Positions 45,552 to 53,835 of a stretch of DNA of 64,000 nt are shown in pieces. The position numbers were made by a program, and so were the translations under genes. Position 1 is the stretch's first letter; each line of letters starts with the position of its first letter. The stretch comes from Sporosarcina sp. (GTDB lineage: Bacteria; Bacillota; Bacilli; Bacillales_A; Planococcaceae), in NCBI RefSeq assembly GCF_029257255.1, contig NZ_JARICI010000018.1, positions 35,960 through 99,959 of the forward strand, given 5' to 3'. Under the pieces are notes generated by a model. It worked only from the letters and a program-made list of their open reading frames with translations. It was not told where the DNA came from and searched no databases.

Positions 45552-45706
45552 GCTCTACACTTCCTTTTTAACAAGGTTATTCCCTGTAATGATAGGTAGG
45601 AAACTAAGAACATTTACATACCAGAATAAGATTACTGAGCCAGACGCCGCAATCTTCTGTTAAAATATAAGATAACCATAGAACACAAGGAGAGGAAGAT
45701 CCCCGA

Positions 45707-47284
45707 ATGAACCGAATATCATTGCGAATGAAAATGTTCATTTTTTCATTTATTCTTGTGTTCTTCTCTGTTGTCACGAGTGGCGCCATTATGATTCATA
45801 ATATATCTGGTGCGTTTGAAAAGGAACTCGGTTCACGCGCCATTGCGATAGCCCGTACGGTCGCTCAGCTGCCAGATATTAAGCAGCAGGTCGGAAAGGC
45901 AGACGGCGCTTCCGTTATTCAGCCGATCGCGGAGCGGGTCAGGCTCGCGACAGATGTCGATTACATCGTAGTGTTTGATATGGACAAGATCCGTTTTTCT
46001 CATCCATCAGAGAGTAAGCTTGGCACTGTTTTTGAAGGCGGTGATGAGCAGGCTTCGCTGTCGGAGCATGAATATGTATCAAAAGCGCAGGGAGTCATGG
46101 GGTTTGCAATCCGTGCGTTTGTTCCCATCATGGATGAGGATGGTGTGAAACAGGTAGGTGTGGTATCTGTAGGGATACTTTCACCGACTTGGCAAAGTTT
46201 ATTATATGACTATAAAAATGATATTCTATTTTCACTGATGAGCGGTCTGCTTATTGGGCTGATTGGTTCCTTGTTCATTGCCAATCATCTGAAAAAGCAG
46301 ACATTAGATATGGAGCCTTATGAGATCGCTCGTCTAGTAGAAGAGCGGTCCGGTATGATGCAGTCAATGGATATTGGTATTTTGGCTACCGATGAAAAAG
46401 AACGGATTGTTTTCATGAATCGGCTCGCCCAGCAGTATACGGGCCTAGAAAATGAAGTGATACCGGTCGAAGAAGCGTTCCCAGATACGTGGCTGACCAA
46501 TGAATCCTTGCGAAATGAAGAGGAAATTGCGTATCGCCCGTTACTGCTTCATGACACGATGATGCTCGTAAGAACTTTTCCGATCATTGTCAATGAACAG
46601 CGCGTAGGTTCTGTAATCATGATGACAAATCAAAAAGAAGCACACAGCCTGGCGGAAGAACTGACAGGAATCAAGTCACTCGTTGATTCGCTGCGCTCGC
46701 AAAATCATGAATATATGAACAAGCTGCACAGTATAGCGGGGATGATTCAGCTGGATCGCTCACAAGAAGCGCTGAATCTGATCATCGATGAAACGTCAGA
46801 TGAACAGGAAGTCATGCAGTTTTTGAAAGAACGTATTTCGGACTATTCGATTTTGGGTATTCTGATCGGCAAGCGTTCTCGTGCAAAAGAGCTGGGTGTG
46901 TTGTTTACGATAGACGATGAATCCTATTTGTTTGAAGTAATGACTGGATTTTCGAGTGGTGATATCGTTACAATAATTGGGAATTTAATTGATAATGCAA
47001 TGGAAGCGTGTTTATTGGAAGAAGAGAAGGAAGTTACTCTGTTGATAGAAGGGAATCGTGATTTTCTCTTTATTGAAATAGAAGATAGCGGATGCGGTTT
47101 ACCTCCTGAAGCGGAAAAGATGTTTGATTACGGTTTTAGTATGAAAGAGAAAGAAGGCAGAGGAATCGGTTTGGCATTAGTTAAGCAAATCATGGATTCC
47201 AATAAAGGAACGATTTCTGCGCGCTCGCAATCAGCCGCAGGATCAATCATTACTTTGAAAGCAGGTGAACGAAATCATGGCTGA
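45707..47284 (+). CDS. dctS: Sensor histidine kinase, DctS/CitA/DcuS family
   Basis: A 525-aa membrane kinase: helix 1 near residues 10-32, an extracytoplasmic single-Cache/PDC sensor domain to about 172 (ARTVAQLPDIKQQV ... GVVSVGILSP), helix 2 near 175-195, a PAS domain (MQSMDIGILATDEKERIVFMNRLAQQYTG), the phosphoacceptor in LRSQNHEYMNKLHSIAGMIQL, and an ATPase domain (NLIDNAMEAC, DSGCGLPPE, GRGIGLALVKQIM). This family senses C4-dicarboxylates or citrate. Coupled by an eight-base overlap to its response regulator and followed by TRAP transporter genes, so it likely senses the transported acid. Confidence 0.93.
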   Translation: MNRISLRMKMFIFSFILVFFSVVTSGAIMIHNISGAFEKELGSRAIAIARTVAQLPDIKQQVGKADGASVIQPIAERVRLATDVDYIVVFDMDKIRFSHPSESKLGTVFEGGDEQASLSEHEYVSKAQGVMGFAIRAFVPIMDEDGVKQVGVVSVGILSPTWQSLLYDYKNDILFSLMSGLLIGLIGSLFIANHLKKQTLDMEPYEIARLVEERSGMMQSMDIGILATDEKERIVFMNRLAQQYTGLENEVIPVEEAFPDTWLTNESLRNEEEIAYRPLLLHDTMMLVRTFPIIVNEQRVGSVIMMTNQKEAHSLAEELTGIKSLVDSLRSQNHEYMNKLHSIAGMIQLDRSQEALNLIIDETSDEQEVMQFLKERISDYSILGILIGKRSRAKELGVLFTIDDESYLFEVMTGFSSGDIVTIIGNLIDNAMEACLLEEEKEVTLLIEGNRDFLFIEIEDSGCGLPPEAEKMFDYGFSMKEKEGRGIGLALVKQIMDSNKGTISARSQSAAGSIITLKAGERNHG

Positions 47285-47945
47285 ATTAGCTGTATACATC
47301 GTAGAAGATGATCCGATGGTGCTGGAAGTGAATAAAGGATTTTTACGGAAGTTAGGCGGTTTTAAATTAATTGGCGAATCAATGGAAGGAAAGCCGGCAA
47401 TCGAACAAATTCGCGAACTGCAGCCTGATTTAATTTTATTGGACATGTACTTGCCTGATATGACAGGAATGGAATTGCTGAAGTTGATCCGAATGGAAGG
47501 TGTTTCTTGCGATGTAATCATGATTACGGCAGCCCGGGATGCCCTTACCATTCAGGAAGCGCTGCGGTTTGGCGCCGTCGATTATTTGGTGAAGCCATTC
47601 CGTTTCGAACGATTTCAAGAAGCGCTTCTGAAATTTAGTAAAAATCATTGGAAATTTCATTCGGTTGATAAATTGAAGCAAGAAGATATCGATGTGTGGA
47701 TGGGCAGTACTAGGAAAGTGTCTGAACTGCCAAAAGGACTAAATGAATTTACGATGGAGCAGGTTCACTCAGGGCTGAAAAATGAGGGAGTACCGCTAAC
47801 TGCCGAACAGTTGGCACAGAAAGTTGGAATGGCGAGAGTAACTGTGCGAAAGTATCTAGATTTCCTTTCGATTGATGGGAAAGTACATATCGAGCTTCAG
47901 TATGGGAATATAGGACGTCCGACACGTTATTATTCCGTTAAATAG
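47277..47945 (+). CDS. dctR: Response regulator, DctR/CitB family
   Basis: A 222-aa regulator: receiver domain with acidic pair ED-D (residues 10-12) and phosphoacceptor D56 (LILLDMYLPDMTG), then a C-terminal helix-turn-helix (LTAEQLAQKVGMARVTVRKYLDFL) typical of the CitB group. ATG 47277 behind GCAGGTGA; a GTG four codons earlier is less well supported. It should activate the TRAP operon that follows; four 9-bp repeats in the gap downstream are candidate binding sites. Confidence 0.93.
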   Translation: MAELAVYIVEDDPMVLEVNKGFLRKLGGFKLIGESMEGKPAIEQIRELQPDLILLDMYLPDMTGMELLKLIRMEGVSCDVIMITAARDALTIQEALRFGAVDYLVKPFRFERFQEALLKFSKNHWKFHSVDKLKQEDIDVWMGSTRKVSELPKGLNEFTMEQVHSGLKNEGVPLTAEQLAQKVGMARVTVRKYLDFLSIDGKVHIELQYGNIGRPTRYYSVK

Positions 47946-47970
47946 GATGTAAGGGTGGGAAAGGTATATA

Positions 47971-48006
47971 CCATAAAGACCATAATGTCCATTAACTTCA
48001 TAATGT
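47971..48006 (+). promoter_or_regulatory. Four tandem 9-bp repeats, putative DctR operator
   Basis: CCATAAAGA, CCATAATGT, CCATTAACT and TCATAATGT lie head to tail with no gap between dctR and the first TRAP gene. Their position upstream of the transporter operon suits activator binding sites. Inference. Confidence 0.5.
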
Positions 48007-48079
48007 TGTATTTCGGCGAAGATTACTTAAAATATAAATTATCAGTCTACTACTGATTGAGGAAGGAGCATGAGTTTCG

Positions 48080-49129
48080 ATGTATGCTCTTACAAGAACT
48101 ATTATCGTGATGATGGGCTCGCTCGGATTGCTTATTTTACTGTCAGGCTGTCAGCAAACTGCTTATCCCGACGATCATGAACAGTTAAGCAAGGAAGAGC
48201 GTTTAGTTATTCGCTTTTCACATGTAGTAGGCGAAGACACGCCTAAAGGTCTGGCAGCAAGAAAATTTGCCAGACTGATGAAGGAACGAAGTAATGGATA
48301 TATAGAGGTGCAAGTTTTTCCAAACAGTATCTTGTATAAAGATGGTGAGGAATTGGAAGCGCTTTCGAATGACGATATCCAAATGATCGCCCCTGCCACG
48401 TCGAAAGTGACTTCGATTGTACCGGAATGGTCTGTATTTGACTTACCTTTTGCCTTTGACAGCTATGAAGAAGTTCATGCTTATATGAAAGGCAGGACCG
48501 GTCAAGAACTGATTGGAAAACTGGACCGACAGGGTTTAGTCATGCTGGGAATGTGGGATAACGGTTTCAAACAGCTGACAAACCGTGACTTTCCTATTAA
48601 TAAGCCAGTAGATATTAAAGGTCTGAATATGAGGATCATGCCCAGTGATATTATTGAGCAGCAATTTGAGCTGTTCGGTGCATCAGCTATGAAGTTGGAC
48701 TTTAATAACGTATTTCAGTCATTGGACGAAGGTTTGATTGATGCACAGGAAAATACGATGTCCAATATTACGAGTAAGAGTTTGCATTACAGGCAGGAGT
48801 ACATGACTGTCAGCAATCATGGGTACTTAGGATATGTGCTGCTGATGAACAAAGAATTTTGGGAAGGTCTTCCCGACGAAGTACGTTCATTAATTGAAGA
48901 CACATTAACCGAGGTAAGTGATTGGCAGCAGGAAATTGCCCATAAGTTAAATGATCAGGAACTCTCCAAATTGGAAGAATGCAATTGCATCGAGATATAT
49001 CATCTCTCCGATGAAGAGAAACAGCAGTGGGAAGAAGCTTTCAGTCCAGTTTACGATTTTTATCGGGGACGGTTTGGAGCTAAAAATATAAATTCACTTC
49101 CAAAAATAAAAGGGGGAAATAAGGAATGA
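48080..49129 (+). CDS. TRAP-type solute-binding lipoprotein, probable DctB-like co-sensor
   Basis: A 349-aa DctP-family lipoprotein (lipobox LSGC; IRFSHVVGEDTPKG; QSLDEGLIDAQENTMSNITSK). It is the first of two binding proteins in the operon, next to the two-component genes. In B. subtilis a DctP-like protein, DctB, works with the kinase DctS as co-sensor, so I infer that role here; a second transport receptor with different specificity is the alternative. ATG 48080 follows GGAAGGAG by 11 bases, a loose spacing. Overlaps dctP by four bases (ATGA). Confidence 0.88.
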   Translation: MYALTRTIIVMMGSLGLLILLSGCQQTAYPDDHEQLSKEERLVIRFSHVVGEDTPKGLAARKFARLMKERSNGYIEVQVFPNSILYKDGEELEALSNDDIQMIAPATSKVTSIVPEWSVFDLPFAFDSYEEVHAYMKGRTGQELIGKLDRQGLVMLGMWDNGFKQLTNRDFPINKPVDIKGLNMRIMPSDIIEQQFELFGASAMKLDFNNVFQSLDEGLIDAQENTMSNITSKSLHYRQEYMTVSNHGYLGYVLLMNKEFWEGLPDEVRSLIEDTLTEVSDWQQEIAHKLNDQELSKLEECNCIEIYHLSDEEKQQWEEAFSPVYDFYRGRFGAKNINSLPKIKGGNKE

Positions 49130-50169
49130 AGAAATTTCTATTACTAGCGTTAATCAGTATGTTTGCTATCGTGGCAGCAGCTTGTTCATCTGATAAAGAC
49201 TCTTCATCAGGTTCAAGCGACGGCGAAAAAGATACATCTTCTGATAAGCCAATCATCATCAAGTTTTCACACGTTACAGCAATTGACAGTGTTAAGGGGA
49301 AAGCAGCAGATCGCTTTGCTGAGTTAGTTGCAGAAAAGACTGATGGAAAAGCGAAAGTAGAAGTATACCCGTCTTCACAGTTATACGGAGATGCGGATGA
49401 GTTAGATGCATTAGTTTCAGGTAACGTTCATATGATCGCACCTTCTGTTACTAAAATGGTGAAACTAGATCCTCGCTGGCAGTATGTTGATATGCCTTTC
49501 TTGTTTGAAAATCAAGAGCACGCTCACAAGTTCTTCGAAAGTGACGTAGCACAAACAATTTTAAACAGTGATCAGCTGAAAAATAACGACATTATGGGAT
49601 TAGCATTCTGGGAGAATGGCTTCAAACACTTCTCAAATAATAAGCACGAAATGAAAGCACCTGAAGATCTTAAAGGATTAAAATTCCGTGCACAGGCAGG
49701 AAAAGTTCTTGAGTCTCAGTTCAATGCATTAAAAGCAGGAAGCGCAACGATTTCATTCGGTGAAACGTATGCAGCTCTTCAACAGGGGACTGTTGACGGA
49801 CAGGAAAATACATTCAATAACTTTGATACACAGAAATACTCTGAAGTACAAAAATACTTGACAGTAAGTGAGCACGGCCGTTTGGATTACGGAATCTTCG
49901 TTAACAAAACATTCTGGGAAGGCATGCCAGAAGACATCCGTGCACAAGTGGAAGAAGCTTTGAAAGAAGCAACTGAGCTTGAGTGGCAGCTGGCTAACGA
50001 CGAGAATGAAGCAAGCTTTGAAAACATCAAGAACTCTGGAAAAGTTGAAGTTACTGAGTTGACTGAAGAAGAGCGTCAGAAGTTTGTTGATGCACTGCAG
50101 CCGGTATACGATGAGTTCTCTGATGACATCACACCTGAATTGCTTGATGGAATCCGTGACTTGAAATAA
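49126..50169 (+). CDS. dctP: TRAP transporter solute-binding lipoprotein DctP
   Basis: A 347-aa lipoprotein with lipobox AAAC, a serine/aspartate-rich linker to about residue 40, then the DctP fold (IIIKFSHVTAIDSVKGKAADRF; the family-specific SFGETYAALQQGTVDGQENTFNNFD). It captures a dicarboxylate-type acid outside the membrane and passes it to DctQM. Codon choice is smoother than in the preceding paralogue, consistent with high expression. A hairpin with T-rich tail follows, separating it from dctQM. Confidence 0.93.
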   Translation: MKKFLLLALISMFAIVAAACSSDKDSSSGSSDGEKDTSSDKPIIIKFSHVTAIDSVKGKAADRFAELVAEKTDGKAKVEVYPSSQLYGDADELDALVSGNVHMIAPSVTKMVKLDPRWQYVDMPFLFENQEHAHKFFESDVAQTILNSDQLKNNDIMGLAFWENGFKHFSNNKHEMKAPEDLKGLKFRAQAGKVLESQFNALKAGSATISFGETYAALQQGTVDGQENTFNNFDTQKYSEVQKYLTVSEHGRLDYGIFVNKTFWEGMPEDIRAQVEEALKEATELEWQLANDENEASFENIKNSGKVEVTELTEEERQKFVDALQPVYDEFSDDITPELLDGIRDLK

Positions 50170-50231
50170 GAAGTATTGACATCTAAGTGGGGAAGCGGAA
50201 ATCATAGTGCCTGTTTTAAACAGGGATATGT

Positions 50232-50258
50232 ATGCCGATCTGATAACCGGATCGGCAT
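50232..50258 (+). terminator. Internal hairpin between dctP and dctQM
   Basis: ATGCCGATC and GATCGGCAT are perfect nine-base arms with a nine-base loop, followed by TTCTCTTTTC. As an attenuating terminator or RNA stabiliser it would let the binding proteins be made in excess over the membrane subunits. A smaller hairpin (CCTGTTTTAAACAGG) precedes it at about 50210. Confidence 0.65.
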
Positions 50259-50391
50259 TTCTCTTTTCATTGGCACAGTGCATTACTTGTCGTCTTTTGA
50301 ATGTGTTTTCCAAACTGGCAGTTAAAGTTGGAAGGACGACCAGTACTGCACTTACAGCGGTTGAATAGGTAAAGAAGGGGTGTGCTAGACA

Positions 50392-50889
50392 TTGAAAACA
50401 GTTCACAAGATTTGGAGAGGCATTGAAGAAATTTCAGCAGGAACATTTTTCTTCGGCGGTATTACACTCATTTTTTATGGTGTTATTATGCGATACGGTT
50501 TCAACTCACCAAAAGCATGGGTAGAAGAAGTCGTACGTTATGTAATTATTTGGGGAGTTTTCTTAGGCTTTGCAATTGCGTTGCGTCATAACCAGCATAT
50601 CCAGGTTGATTTGCTGTATGATAAGATGCCTCAGAAAGTACAGAAGGTTATTGATTTATTCGCTACAAGTGTCAGTATTTTTTTCTGTCTGGCGTATACG
50701 TATTATGGTTATGTGCTAGTAGAAGCACGATTCCATTCCGGTATGGTATCACTTGATGTAGGGATTCCTATGTGGATCGTCTACTTGATTCTGCCGATTT
50801 CCGGCTTACTATTTACATTGCGTTTTATCGAGAGACTCGTTCATCTGATACGCGGAAAGGATGTAAAATATGATAATCCTCTTACTTAG
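50392..50889 (+). CDS. dctQ: TRAP transporter small membrane subunit DctQ
   Basis: A 165-aa protein with four membrane helices and the DctQ-type motif RYGFNSPKAWVEEVVRYVIIWGVFLGFAIALRHNQHIQVDLL. It partners DctM. TTG start behind AAAGAAGGGGTG. It overlaps dctM by 20 bases. Confidence 0.92.
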   Translation: MKTVHKIWRGIEEISAGTFFFGGITLIFYGVIMRYGFNSPKAWVEEVVRYVIIWGVFLGFAIALRHNQHIQVDLLYDKMPQKVQKVIDLFATSVSIFFCLAYTYYGYVLVEARFHSGMVSLDVGIPMWIVYLILPISGLLFTLRFIERLVHLIRGKDVKYDNPLT

Positions 50890-52141
50890 TATTTTCTTTA
50901 TTTTACTTCTTTTACGTGTACCTATTGCAATCAGTCTGGCGCTGTCTACAATGGTTGTACTTTGGCAAATTGACTTTAATATGACAATGGTTCCTCAGCG
51001 TATCTTTACGGCGCTGGATTCATTCCCGATGATGGCCATTCCAGGTTTCGTACTAGCAGGGGTACTGCTTGCACGCGGTGGGATATCGAAGTATCTCATC
51101 GAAGCACTGAAATCTTGGGTCGGTCATTTACCGGGCGGACTATCCGTTGTAACCATTTTAGCTTGTATGATTTTCGCTGCTATCTCAGGGTCAAGTCCTG
51201 CAACTGCAGCAGCTATTGGTTCCATCATGATTCCTGCGATGGTGAATGCAGGATATGACAAAAAGTATTCTATGGGACTTATTGCAGCAGCAGGTACGTT
51301 AGGTATCTTGATTCCACCAAGTATTCCATTGATTATCTACGGCATTACTGCAGAGGTATCGATTGGTAAACTATTTATGGCAGGGATTATCCCGGGAATC
51401 CTTTTAGGAGGAGTCTTGATTGCTTCTGCTATTTTCTATGCGAAGAAAAACGGTTATAAGAGTGAGACGAAAGCAACTTGGGAAGAAAGAAGAAAGAGCT
51501 CACTTAAAGCAATTTGGGGAGCATTCCTTCCATTCTTGATTTTAGGAAGTATTTACAGTGGAGTCGTAACGCCGACTGAATCCGCTGTTATCGCAGTATT
51601 CTATGGTATTGTAGTTTCCGCATTTATTTACCGCGAACTTCATTTCCGGGATATTCGCCCGATTATTATTGAATCTATTAATATTACTGCGATGATTTTC
51701 TTGATTATCGGAGCTGCAAGTTTGTTTGGTCTGTACTTGACGAACGCTCAGATTCCACATCACATCGGTGCCTGGATAGCAGAAAGTAATCTGAATAAAT
51801 GGGTATTCATTTTAATTGTAAACTTGCTGTTATTTGTGCTTGGTATGTTCTTAGAAGCTGTATCCATTATTTTAATTACACTGCCAATCCTATTACCTAT
51901 GCTAATCCACTTTGATATCAATTTGCTGCACTTCGCGATCATTATGACAATCAACATGGAGCTGGGTATGATTACACCGCCTGTTGGTCTGAATTTATTT
52001 GTTGTGAGCGGTATAGCAAAAGAGAAGCTTGGAGATGTCGTAAAAGGGGTCATACCATTTGTCGTTTTAATGATTCTGGTATTGGTTCTTGTGGTACTGT
52101 TCCCGCAGCTGTCGCTTTGGTTGACGGAGCAAATGGATTAA
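50870..52141 (+). CDS. dctM: TRAP transporter large membrane subunit DctM
   Basis: A 423-aa protein with about 12 helices and DctM hallmarks FAAISGSSPATAAAIGSIMIPAM, GTLGILIPPSIPLIIYGI and ELGMITPPVGLNLFVVSGI. It is the sodium-driven channel of the TRAP importer. The ATG lies in the end of dctQ behind GGAAAGG. Last gene of the operon. Confidence 0.95.
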   Translation: MIILLLSIFFILLLLRVPIAISLALSTMVVLWQIDFNMTMVPQRIFTALDSFPMMAIPGFVLAGVLLARGGISKYLIEALKSWVGHLPGGLSVVTILACMIFAAISGSSPATAAAIGSIMIPAMVNAGYDKKYSMGLIAAAGTLGILIPPSIPLIIYGITAEVSIGKLFMAGIIPGILLGGVLIASAIFYAKKNGYKSETKATWEERRKSSLKAIWGAFLPFLILGSIYSGVVTPTESAVIAVFYGIVVSAFIYRELHFRDIRPIIIESINITAMIFLIIGAASLFGLYLTNAQIPHHIGAWIAESNLNKWVFILIVNLLLFVLGMFLEAVSIILITLPILLPMLIHFDINLLHFAIIMTINMELGMITPPVGLNLFVVSGIAKEKLGDVVKGVIPFVVLMILVLVLVVLFPQLSLWLTEQMD

Positions 52142-52148
52142 TAAGTAG

Positions 52149-52176
52149 GCCCTTCAGTGAAATTTTGCTGGAGGGC
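52149..52176 (+). terminator. Terminator after dctM
   Basis: GCCCTTCAG and CTGGAGGGC stem (one G-U) followed by TTTTTAG. Confidence 0.8.
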
Positions 52177-52219
52177 TTTTTAGTTTGAATCAGTTATTTT
52201 TGCTTAAACTAGGGTAAGG

Positions 52220-52350
52220 ATACCGTTTCCTTGCGTTTCAGGCGGACGATTATCTTGCTGGACCGCGGTGAGTCAAGCGGACAGCGAGGGGTTCGCTTTG
52301 CCTTATTTCTGCGTTCTTTACAGACGTTTAGGCAGTGATGCACTTTGTCC
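52220..52350. repeat. Intergenic element, copy d
   Basis: It shares ATACCGTTTCC.TGCGTT.CAGGCGGA at its left end, GGTGAG.C.AGCGGACAGCGA in the middle and GCCTTATTTCTG...CAG...AGGC at its right with copy c (35311-35432), but the right-hand hairpin is decayed. One stray GGCTCATA core follows at 52357. No gene lies in 52177-52499. Confidence 0.55.
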
Positions 52351-52499
52351 AGCTGGCTCATAGCGAAAGGCAATTTTCCAGCGCTGAAGCGGGTTTAAAC
52401 TGCAATATAAATGTCTAACTGTAGCCAGCCTATAATATATAGAAAAAGTTTACCCATACAGCCAAGAAGGGAACGATAAGTGTAGAGGAGTGATAACAG

Positions 52500-53060
52500 T
52501 TGGAGATATATACAGTCGGACATTCTACACATACAAAGGAAGAATTTCTAAAATTGCTTGATGATGCTGGCATAGAAAAACTGGCGGATGTGAGGGCTTT
52601 CCCGGGCAGCCGGAAGTTTCCGCACTTTCATAAGGATCGAATGAAAGAATGGCTTCCTGAGCATCAGATTGCGTACGAGCATTTTGGGAAGCTTGGCGGC
52701 CGCAGAAGAAAATCTAAGACAGTTGATTCTGAGATTAATGACGGCTGGAATAATCAATCCTTCCATAACTATGCGGACTACACGCTGACAGATGAATTCC
52801 TGGAAGGTATTGAACAGCTTATGAAAGAAGCAAAAGATGAGAAAATCGCAATTTGCTGTTCGGAACGGCATCCGGCCAGATGTCATCGGCTGGTCATAAG
52901 CAATTGGCTTGCAGAGCATGGCTGGAATGTGAAACATATTATTGACGGACTAAAAGAGCAGACCCTCATTGAAAATCATGAAATAGGGAAGTGGGGACCG
53001 CATGATGTAGAACTGTCTGAAGATGGTTCAGTCACATATCCCCATGAAGAAGGAAAATAA
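52500..53060 (+). CDS. DUF488-family protein
   Basis: A 186-aa cytoplasmic protein with DUF488 features: IYTVGHSTHTKEEFLKLL at the start, ADVRAFPGSRKFPHF, the pair YEHFGKLGGRR, and the cysteine block ICCSERHPARCHRLVI. Function is not established; the cysteines suggest metal or nucleic-acid contact. TTG start behind AGAGGAGTGAT. Transcribed alone. Confidence 0.88.
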   Translation: MEIYTVGHSTHTKEEFLKLLDDAGIEKLADVRAFPGSRKFPHFHKDRMKEWLPEHQIAYEHFGKLGGRRRKSKTVDSEINDGWNNQSFHNYADYTLTDEFLEGIEQLMKEAKDEKIAICCSERHPARCHRLVISNWLAEHGWNVKHIIDGLKEQTLIENHEIGKWGPHDVELSEDGSVTYPHEEGK

Positions 53061-53094
53061 CTGAAAGCCTTTTGTAACTGAAAAGGGCGTCCAG

Positions 53095-53460
53095 TTATTC
53101 ATAAAGAGTTTTTTCATGTGATCCATCTGCGTGGAATACAGATAAAATACCATCCTGTTCATTGGCATATTTTTTTGCTTTTTCAAGCAGTCCGTACTTC
53201 GTATCGTCTTTGTAAATGACGTGATCACTATTTGGCTTTTTGAATACCCATTCGTCATTTCCCGGCTTCACTTCATAATGAGGGCGGCTGTCACTTTTAC
53301 CTTCTACATATTCATGTGCTTGAGAAGTAGCAATAGAGATCACGCGTCCTTCTTCGTAATTCTCTCGCAAAAGAGCGTTGGCAATTTCAATCGCTTTATC
53401 ACGTACCTTTGAATCAAGATTCTTCATTGAAGCGGGATAATCATTTTTGCTCCATGGCAT
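53095..53460 (-). CDS. YdaT-like general stress protein (DUF2188)
   Basis: A 121-aa soluble protein. Residues 1-50 match the YdaT start (MPWSKNDYPASMKNL ... KAIEIANALL ... IATSQAHEY), and residues ~60-121 are a DUF2188 domain (HYEVKPGNDEWVFKKPNSDHVIYKD ... VFHADGSHEKTLYE). In B. subtilis YdaT is a SigB-regulon protein, and a SigB-like promoter lies just upstream here. It is shorter than YdaT as I recall it. GGAGGAGG precedes the ATG. Confidence 0.85.
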   Translation of the reverse strand: MPWSKNDYPASMKNLDSKVRDKAIEIANALLRENYEEGRVISIATSQAHEYVEGKSDSRPHYEVKPGNDEWVFKKPNSDHVIYKDDTKYGLLEKAKKYANEQDGILSVFHADGSHEKTLYE

Positions 53461-53484
53461 GTGCGGCCTCCTCCTATTTCACAA

Positions 53485-53509
53485 GTTCCCGTTTATACAA
53501 TAAATAAAC
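53485..53509 (-). promoter_or_regulatory. SigB-like promoter of the YdaT-like gene
   Basis: On the minus strand GTTTAT, 13 bases, GGGAAC matches the SigB pattern GTTTAA-N12-15-GGGWAW with one mismatch per hexamer. The leader would be very short, just covering the ribosome site. Confidence 0.55.
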
Positions 53510-53680
53510 CAAAAACACCGCGATCAACCAAAGATCGCAGTGTTTTTGGTATGTATCCGCTCTTCGACTAAGCGGTACGATATTATTAGACGTTTTAGTT
53601 TCTTCGCTATCACAAACCCAGCTGCACTAAACTTCAACCCAAATCCGTTTGTGCAATTGGTGTTACTAATAGTATAACCT
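53509..53680 (-). ncRNA. Possible small RNA between the YdaT-like gene and mgtE
   Basis: The 375-bp gap 53461-53835 has no gene, yet on the minus strand contains a -10-like TTATACT near 53672, a stem-loop (CCGCTT-AGTCG-AAGAGCGG near 53560), and a strong terminator (53509-53549: arms CCAAAAACAC-GCGATC and complement, T-rich end). Together they could encode a transcript of about 150 nt. I recognise no known RNA family, and it could instead be a leader of the YdaT-like gene. Confidence 0.3.
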
Positions 53681-53796
53681 GTGAGGGAAAAGAATAAACA
53701 CAAATCATCGAACTGTGATGAATGTCATGTTACTGTAGTGTTTGGCATGAGAATGAGATAAATTACAGGAACCTTTCATTACGTTAGAATATGAAA

Positions 53797-53832
53797 AACC
53801 TCCTAACTTTATGCATAGAAAGTTAGGAGGTT
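53797..53832 (-). terminator. Terminator after mgtE
   Basis: AACCTCCTAACTTT and AAAGTTAGGAGGTT are perfect 14-base arms; on the minus strand TTTTT follows. Confidence 0.85.
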
Positions 53833-53835
53833 CTC

